Assembly (NCBI GenBank): GCA_958430865.1
Contig: CAUDNR010000511.1
Span: 2,349 to 30,397 of the forward strand
Length of the DNA stretch: 28,049 bases
Direction: 5' to 3'
Origin: Entrophospora sp. SA101
Taxonomy: Eukaryota; Glomeromycota; Glomeromycetes; Entrophosporales; Entrophosporaceae
Shown here: positions 22,325-28,049 of the stretch, in pieces
Numbering within the stretch: the stretch's first letter is position 1
How the letters are laid out: every line of letters starts with the position of its first letter
Translations under genes and position numbers: made by a program
The notes under the pieces: model-generated
The model's database searches: none
Told to the model about the DNA's origin: nothing
The model's input: only the letters and a program-made list of their open reading frames with translations

Positions 22325-23045
22325 TCACATAGCATTTGCTTCTCGATTTTCTTGTATTAATGCACAGTAACTAAAACAATAATGTGTACACAAATCACCA
22401 GCTCCAGATCCCTAAAAAATTAATAAAATTAATAAAATTTTAATTTCAAAATAAATTTTTTCATCATAAAAATAATAATTTGATTAATTACCTCAATGTT
22501 TAATTGGGTACGCATTTCATTACGATTCAAAGGTCCAACAACACATCCCACAAAAGCGTAAAGCAATCCATTAACGAGACATGCACTTTCATCATTAAGC
22601 ATTCTAGCTTTTGTTTCACCCTAGTAATAGATAATAGAGAATATATGAATAAATGATGATAGGTATTTTACTAATTAGACAGTGCTATTTTATTGAAATA
22701 TTCACTTACATAAGTAACGCATGGACAACAAAAAGTCTTAAGGACTAAAAAATAAAAATAAAAAATTGAAATTAATTTAAACCTGTTTTTTTAATTGAAT
22801 TAATAACTTATAATATGCTTACATAAATTCGAGTCAGCAAAACAATCAAATAACCCAAATCTCCATTCTCTTGGTCCATTATTATTATCATATACTTCTT
22901 TTACCGGTGGTGCTCCTGTAGGTTGTTGCATTTGAGGTGTTTGTTGGTAATTCATTGGAGGTGTTTGTGGTCCACCGCCGAATTGTGACTGGTTTGGTGG
23001 TTGTGAAAAATTTTGATACATTACTGGTGGTGGTTGATAAGTCAT
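22325..23045 (-). CDS. PLAC8-family cysteine-rich protein
   Basis: Four exons (23045-22823, 22744-22710, 22620-22492, 22411-22325) give 157 residues. The N-terminal 60 residues are Pro/Gln-rich (QPPPVMYQNFSQPP...). The PLAC8 domain follows, from REWRFGLFDCFADSNL through the signature LKTFCCPCVTYGETKARM, a hydrophobic segment with LLYAFVGCVVG, then RTQLNIEGSGAGDLCTHYCF and CALIQENRE. Family members include plant FCR/PCR proteins and fungal relatives, linked to membrane-associated cell-size or metal/calcium traits. The specific role here is unknown. The Pro/Gln-rich head could mediate protein contacts. Confidence 0.92.
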
Positions 23046-25005
23046 TTGTGAAAATATGAATATGAAATTTAGGAATGAAAGAAAATAATTTCAAAATTTA
23101 TACAAATTGTGTGCAATTTATTTTATTTTATTTTTTTTTTTTTTAGAAAAAAATTTTTTTTTTACTTTTTTATTATTTGAATGTTATTGTTGTTATTGCT
23201 GTGTACATTTTTCAAAAAGAGAAATCGAGTTTTATCTTTTTCCCAAAAATAAACAAACATATAAATAAAGTGAAATTTTATGAACATCCTATTAAGTTCC
23301 TTAAACGTAAATTGCATTCCACGTGATTATGAGGCTAAAATTGGAGTCCATATTAATATTAATATGGTGCTATAATGATTTTGACATCCCAAAATTGCAA
23401 CAGCGTGAATAAATTCAGTTGTCAAGGTGTAACATTGTTATCCAATCAAATTTTGATTTCTGGAGAGTCTCTAATTTGTACTAATTACACAACGAAATTC
23501 TGAATTGCTACATTTTTATTTTATTATTAATAATAAGCAATTCATTACTTTCCGGAAATTCCGTCAACGCCAAATCATTTTAATTTATTATTATCTTAAT
23601 TCCCCCAAAAATGGAAGTATAAATACCAAATCGTAATTTTGAAGTTAATCTACGTACGACTTCATATTTGATCGGCCAATTTCACATACGTACAACGTAT
23701 CTTTTATTTCAATTTCGTCAAATTCATAATTTTTTCAGGAACCAATTATATTCGATAATTTCATAACTTTTCATAGCATAGTAGACATTGGATTTCATTG
23801 GCTAAATTTCGTGATATCATGCAATAATTAAATTTTTGGCTTGAAGATCGTTACGCAATTTGAAAACGGAATAAATTTATTTAGTTTGAATGGAATCAAA
23901 TGAATTTCAAGTTGATGCAAGAATATGCATACACACTTGGGTGGTAGAAGTAGTCATCATATCTATTATATTAACAATAAATCTACAATTGTTATAAAAT
24001 GTTAATAACAATGATCTATTATTTATATATAATAATAATACGTTCTTTACTTAATATAGTTAATTGGAGTAATACGAGTTAATAGGATGATAATAACGTT
24101 CTCTAATTAGTCAAAATGTCCTACTTTCAAAAAAATTTTTTTTTAGAAACTAAATTATATATATGCACATTGATGACCGTTGTAATAATTGAATATTATC
24201 AAACTTCCTGCTAGTACATTGTTCCTTTAAAGATAGACATATATATATGCATGTATGTTTAAATAACCAAAAATTTAGTATATCAAGTTTATATATATAA
24301 CAAAAAACTTGATCACGATACAAAAAAAATAAATAATAATATTTACAAGTGAGAGTTTATACCTTCCATCACAGATGACTTTATCCTATTTTTCTTTCTC
24401 TCCATCTCTTGTCAATAATAATGATTGTTGTGATCAAAAGAGGATGAACAAGAAGGTATAACGTTAATACGCGGTCATGCTTATCATAAATGTTTGGAAC
24501 TTTATAAAAAGGGTGTTGTCACAAATGTAAAATCCTATATAATAATAATAGACTAGAAAAAGATAATCCTGAGCCTAGAACGTCTTACAATATACTTACG
24601 TTGATCACTAAAGCTTGAAATATAGTTCCTATGTAACCCTTCAAAAGCGACTTGATCATTTGATCATTTTTCACACACATACTGTGAACATAGAAAGCAA
24701 AATATACGCGTTAAAAAAATGTATCATAGGTTAAACAAGTTTTTATGCGCAATCACACCCTGTTTTCAACATAAAAAAGATCAACGATCGATTTGTCACA
24801 TGGGACATACTGCAACAAAACCAGACAAAGTGAACATTATATTGCACACATTACAGGGAACAAAATTTAGTGTAATTGTGATAATATTAATATTAATATT
24901 AATGTATTTTTTTAATTATAACCCTAACTAAATAAGCTTTTTTTGTTTAAAAAAAAGAAAATCCAATAAAAATTAAAAAAAAACATCATCAACTCATCAA
25001 CCCCC
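23046..25005. other. Gene-poor 2-kb region with repeat fragments
   Basis: Nothing convincing as a gene. Notable items: a perfect 20-bp palindrome at 23348-23367 (ccatattaatattaatatgg); a CACGTG site near 23321; AT microsatellites around 24160-24300; a degenerate RING-like frame at about 24443-24549; and a 28-nt segment (24811-24838) identical to the minus strand of 6199-6226. The frame 24719-24931 around that segment ends in low-complexity Ile/Leu and is not called a gene. Confidence 0.45.
24443..24549 (+). pseudogene. Possible relic of a RING-type zinc finger
   Basis: An open frame reads DEQEGITLIRGHAYHKCLEL then YKKGVVTNVKSY before a stop. GHAYHKC resembles the Cys-Gly-His...His...Cys core of RING domains, but the first Cys is Arg (CGC), the Cys pairs that should follow are missing, and there is no start. 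The match is short and family membership is tentative. Confidence 0.25.
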
Positions 25006-26210
25006 TTAACCACGAATATTTAGTACTAATCCAATATCTTCTTTTGACAGCGTTGCTCGTTTAGCATGAATTGTACATAGTCGACTGATGATGATAATGG
25101 GGAAGAAGTTTTTTTTATTAATAGTAATATTGTTAATAGAATAAATAGAATCATTATCTTTTTACAGATTGAAAATTATTAAATCAACTTACACATCCTG
25201 AAACAACTCAATTAAATATGTCTCAGCAGCTAATTAAAAAAAAAATATAATATTATACACACACATATAAATTCACAAATTCATACATGTAGGATTCAAT
25301 CAAAAAATAAATCAATTAATTACCTTCTTGAAGTGCTGTAATGGCTGTGGATTCAAACTCAAATCCCATATTAGAATGTTGTTGAAATATGTTTGTGGCA
25401 ATTTCTTCAACCTATACATATATATACATAATGATTAATTGACTAGTATTTGTATATTAAATGATTATTAATAATGTAATAATAATCTTCTGATCACTAA
25501 CTACTCTAGAAAAAGGTATTCTTCTTAGAAGAAGATTTGTTGTTCTTTGATGTCGTCTGATTTCATTTAAAGCTATATTATATGGCCTGTACCTTGGTGG
25601 TTTTGTGTAAAAGCCTGTTTTTTATTTTAAAATAATCATTTAGCCACTTTTACAAATTGATATGCAAATAATTATTTAAGCAAATTCAATTGGTTGAATT
25701 TTATACACATCTTTAAAAATCAGCACTTACATCTGGTATTTGTTGATTCATTTAAATTATTTGTCAGGTCCATTAGATCATCACCATCATTGCTATCATT
25801 ATCATCCTTTGTAGACATAATGATACTGGTGGTAGTTACAATTTCTTGTCTTTCCTCTTCATCTTTTTCTACTATATTCTCCAAAACAACAACATCATCA
25901 ATACTATCTTCTTGGTTTATTTTCCCTTCATTGTCATCCTCTTCCTCTGATATCTGCAGATCCTGTAATATTGATGCAAATATTAATATTACAATTTTCT
26001 AAAATATAAATAATAATTAATAAACAAGAATAACTAAAAAATACCTCTATATTATTGTTATATAATTGTCCATATCTACCTTTATGACCAGTACTTATTC
26101 AAAAATTATATTTTTTATTACATTTAGATCGATTAATGAACTAAAACAATTATATGGAAATTGAAAAATACATACTAGTAACGAATGTAGAATTCCTCGT
26201 CGTTTACCAT
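25006..26210 (-). CDS. CENPA: CENP-A-like centromeric histone H3, with a mago-derived N-terminus
   Basis: Seven exons (26210-26176, 26093-26045, 25962-25731, 25614-25502, 25411-25324, 25229-25193, 25084-25006) give 210 residues. The histone fold (about 106-210) reads RYRPYNIALNEIRRHQRTTN, LLLRRIPFSRVVEEIA, TALQEAAETYLIELFQDV and RLCTIHAKRATLSKEDIGL, ending NIRG. Helix order and LCTIHAKR are clearly H3-like. Loop 1 (NIFQQHSNMGFEF) is about five residues longer than in canonical H3, and the tail (29-105) is acidic, not the H3 ARTKQ tail; both point to CENP-A, which marks centromeric nucleosomes. Residues 1-20 are identical to mago because the 5' end lies in the 819-bp duplication. An internal in-frame ATG (25818) would give a 134-residue form. 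Exon 4 uses a GTTAGT donor. Confidence 0.75.
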
Positions 26211-26885
26211 TTTTTTTATAGACTAAAATATTAATTTTATTTATTTTTTATAGATCAAAAAATATTAGTTGCACAAGTTAACAAATTCATCTCCACAAAA
26301 TTGAATACAATGTGAAAATTATAACAATTAAATATATAACAAACAAATATCTTTCTTTTTTTTTTATCATCTCCTCCCTCTTTATTATCAATTCTATATA
26401 CTCTCTTTAGTTTTTTTTTTTTTATAATTCAAAAGATAAATTCTGTTAAATATATAAACTCTCCCAATTTTGCATTATATATATCATCCCTCCCTCCCTT
26501 GAATTTAAAAGGTAATGGTGATAATAAACATTTTGCTTTTTTTTTTTTTTTCTAAAAAAAGACTTTTTTTTAATTTTCTTTTAAAAACTATAACTTAACA
26601 AAATGTTTTTTACCAACAAATTTCATCAATTTTAGATTAATTTATTATTTATAGTAAAACATTACTATCGAAACAAAAATAAATAAACACAATCATCGTA
26701 TTTTTAGTGAATATTATTTTTAAAAAATAATGAAGGGCCCAAAATCAGCACTCATGGGAAGTAAACAAAAAATTTTAAAAATATTTACAAAAAATACTAA
26801 TCATAATAAACAATCTGTTGTTACCTCTTCCTCCTCTTCCCCCTCCTCCTCCTCTTCGCCGTCATCATCATCATCACCGTCATCA
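26067..26885. repeat. 819-bp direct duplication, copy 2 (CENP-A-like/START divergent promoter)
   Basis: Identical by eye to 19454-20272 including homopolymer lengths. On its left it joins the CENP-A-like gene inside the mago-derived exon 2; on its right it joins the START gene within the Ser-Pro run, right after codon 52. Both junctions keep the reading frame. Confidence 0.95.
26211..26729. promoter_or_regulatory. Duplicated divergent promoter (CENP-A-like / START)
   Basis: Sequence equals 19598-20116. If the assembly is right, this centromeric histone gene and the START gene are driven by the same elements as mago and the F-box gene, so all four would be expected to have similar expression patterns. 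Confidence 0.6.
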
Positions 26886-28049
26886 CCTATTACTGCTACA
26901 CCGACTAAAATTCCATTTTCACCTCAAATTCCAACTGCAACCCCAATTCGAAATACTACGTCTTCAAAAAAAAAATATGTTAAAATTCCTGAAAAGAATA
27001 GAGCGACACATCGTCATTCCGAGACATTACGTGCAGCAATAGACAACTTCAAATCACAAGCAAGGTCGTTGGATGGATGGAATTTCTATTCGAATGATAA
27101 AGGTGTTAAAATCTACACCAAAGATGTTGGCGGTAAATCTATACCAATGATACGAGGTGAATCAAGAATCTCTGGTGGATTTACTGTAGAAGATATCTTG
27201 TCGATTATAAATAGTGTAGAAATGAGAAAGATATGGGACGAGAGGTTTGAAGATAGTGTTGTATTGGAGAAATTGAATCACTTTGATAGTCTAGTCAAAT
27301 CTGTGATAAAAGGCTCATTTTCGATAAGGTAATATGTGCGTGCTTGTTTATATATACATATTTTGTTACATTGATAATAATAATAATAGATATAAATATT
27401 TTCTCATAATGTTATAGTGGAAGAGATTTGTCATTGGCATCTTCGACAGAATATGATTTTGAGACTGGAATAGTTAGATATGTATCAACATCAGTAATAG
27501 ATCCATTGATCCCAGAGACCAAAAAATATGTCAGGGCACAATTAGATTTTGCAGGTTTTGAATTTGCATCAAAGTTTGATGATGAGGGATTTACAAAATA
27601 TGTGGATATAAAATACATTGCGGACATTAACGCCAAAATTGACACAGTTCCATCCATAATCCTCAGACAAGTTTCCATTCAGACTCCAATTATACTTAAC
27701 AGGATCGACGAGTTGTTACAAAAAAGTGGATTCCCGCCCTATGTTAGAGAATCGACATCACAAACTTCGATGAAATCATGTGTGGTCAACACGAAAACAT
27801 TTGAATGTGACATTGAGGTGGTAGATGTTTTTGGTGGTGCGGTTACCGAGTTAAAAACTTCAAGAAAGATGTATCCTAATGGATATGAGTTAACCATCAA
27901 ACCTGAAAATGTAAAGGTTGAATTATTACCGAGTAAATTTGAGCTTGTTCGTATAATGTTTCCAACTGGAAATGATTATACAAATATGTTGAAAATTAAA
28001 ATCAAAAGAAATACATCTAAAGGAATAGATTTTATTTATAATGTTGGAA
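26730..28049 (+). CDS. START-domain lipid-binding protein, 3' end outside window
   Basis: Exon 1 is 26730-27328 (199 codons plus 2 nt). Exon 2 starts at 27418 and remains open to the window edge. Residues 1-52 equal the F-box protein's N-terminus (Ser-Pro runs). A Pro/Thr-rich stretch and a basic patch (SSKKKYVKIPEKNR) follow. The START domain begins about residue 110: LDGWNFYSNDKGVKIYTKDV, GGFTVEDILSIINSVEMRKI, SVVLEKLNHFDSL, then after the intron SSTEYDFETGIVRYVSTSV. A further beta-rich region continues to the edge. START domains hold a single lipid in a helix-grip pocket; fungal members have been tied to lipid transfer. The ligand cannot be predicted. The true ancestral start may differ from the duplicated one. 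Confidence 0.85.

Noticed and set aside
24719..24931. 70-codon plus-strand frame containing the shared 28-nt segment
   Set aside because: It has no domain and a low-complexity Ile/Leu end; treated as repeat-derived.
25694..26002. Ser-rich plus-strand frame
   Set aside because: It is antisense to the acidic tail exon of the CENP-A-like gene, whose splice phases and homology are coherent.

Overview
This is a very AT-rich, intron-dense fungal nuclear window. The proteins are fungal in type (a KEX1 carboxypeptidase, a Seb1/Nrd1-like termination factor, NAP1, a centromeric-H3-like histone). Introns are short, AT-rich and GT-AG. The intergenic DNA is full of homopolymers, ATT/GAT/TCA microsatellites and small fold-back repeats. 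The overall look fits an early-diverging fungus, most plausibly an arbuscular mycorrhizal (Glomeromycotina, Rhizophagus-like) genome; the genus is an inference from style, not proven. All multi-exon models below were built by hand from splice sites and reading frame; each closes without an internal stop unless stated.

Layout. Left: a 7-exon SEB1-like gene (263-3630, minus); a decayed PRP19 pseudogene (4141-5756, plus); a small GON7-like gene (6407-6736, plus); a 6-exon I.5-type lipase gene (6944-8898, minus). Middle: about 4 kb of gene-poor DNA (8899-12962) with fold-backs, a dispersed repeat, a promoter with an orphan first exon and two decayed or uncertain short genes. Right: three head-to-head gene pairs, with a PLAC8 gene and about 2 kb of gene-poor DNA (23046-25005) before the last: KEX1 (21 exons, minus) with NAP1 (plus); mago nashi (minus) with an F-box/WD40 gene (plus); then PLAC8 (22325-23045, minus); then a centromeric-H3-like gene (minus) with a START-domain gene (plus, running off the window).

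The most striking structure is a direct duplication of 819 bp, identical by eye (19454-20272 and 26067-26885). It carries the whole divergent promoter between mago and the F-box gene plus the first exons of both. In the second copy, the mago 5' coding exons run in frame into the CENP-A-like histone gene and the F-box protein's first 52 codons run in frame into the START gene. Two unrelated gene pairs therefore appear to share one bidirectional promoter and the same protein N-termini. A recent promoter-capture duplication and an assembly chimera are the two explanations to separate.

A second unusual structure is in KEX1: three consecutive micro-exons of 19, 10 and 6 nt encode the conserved oxyanion-hole motif. 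Apart from the shared promoters the genes do not form a pathway. Several (SEB1, mago, the PRP19 relic) concern RNA processing, which I regard as coincidence.
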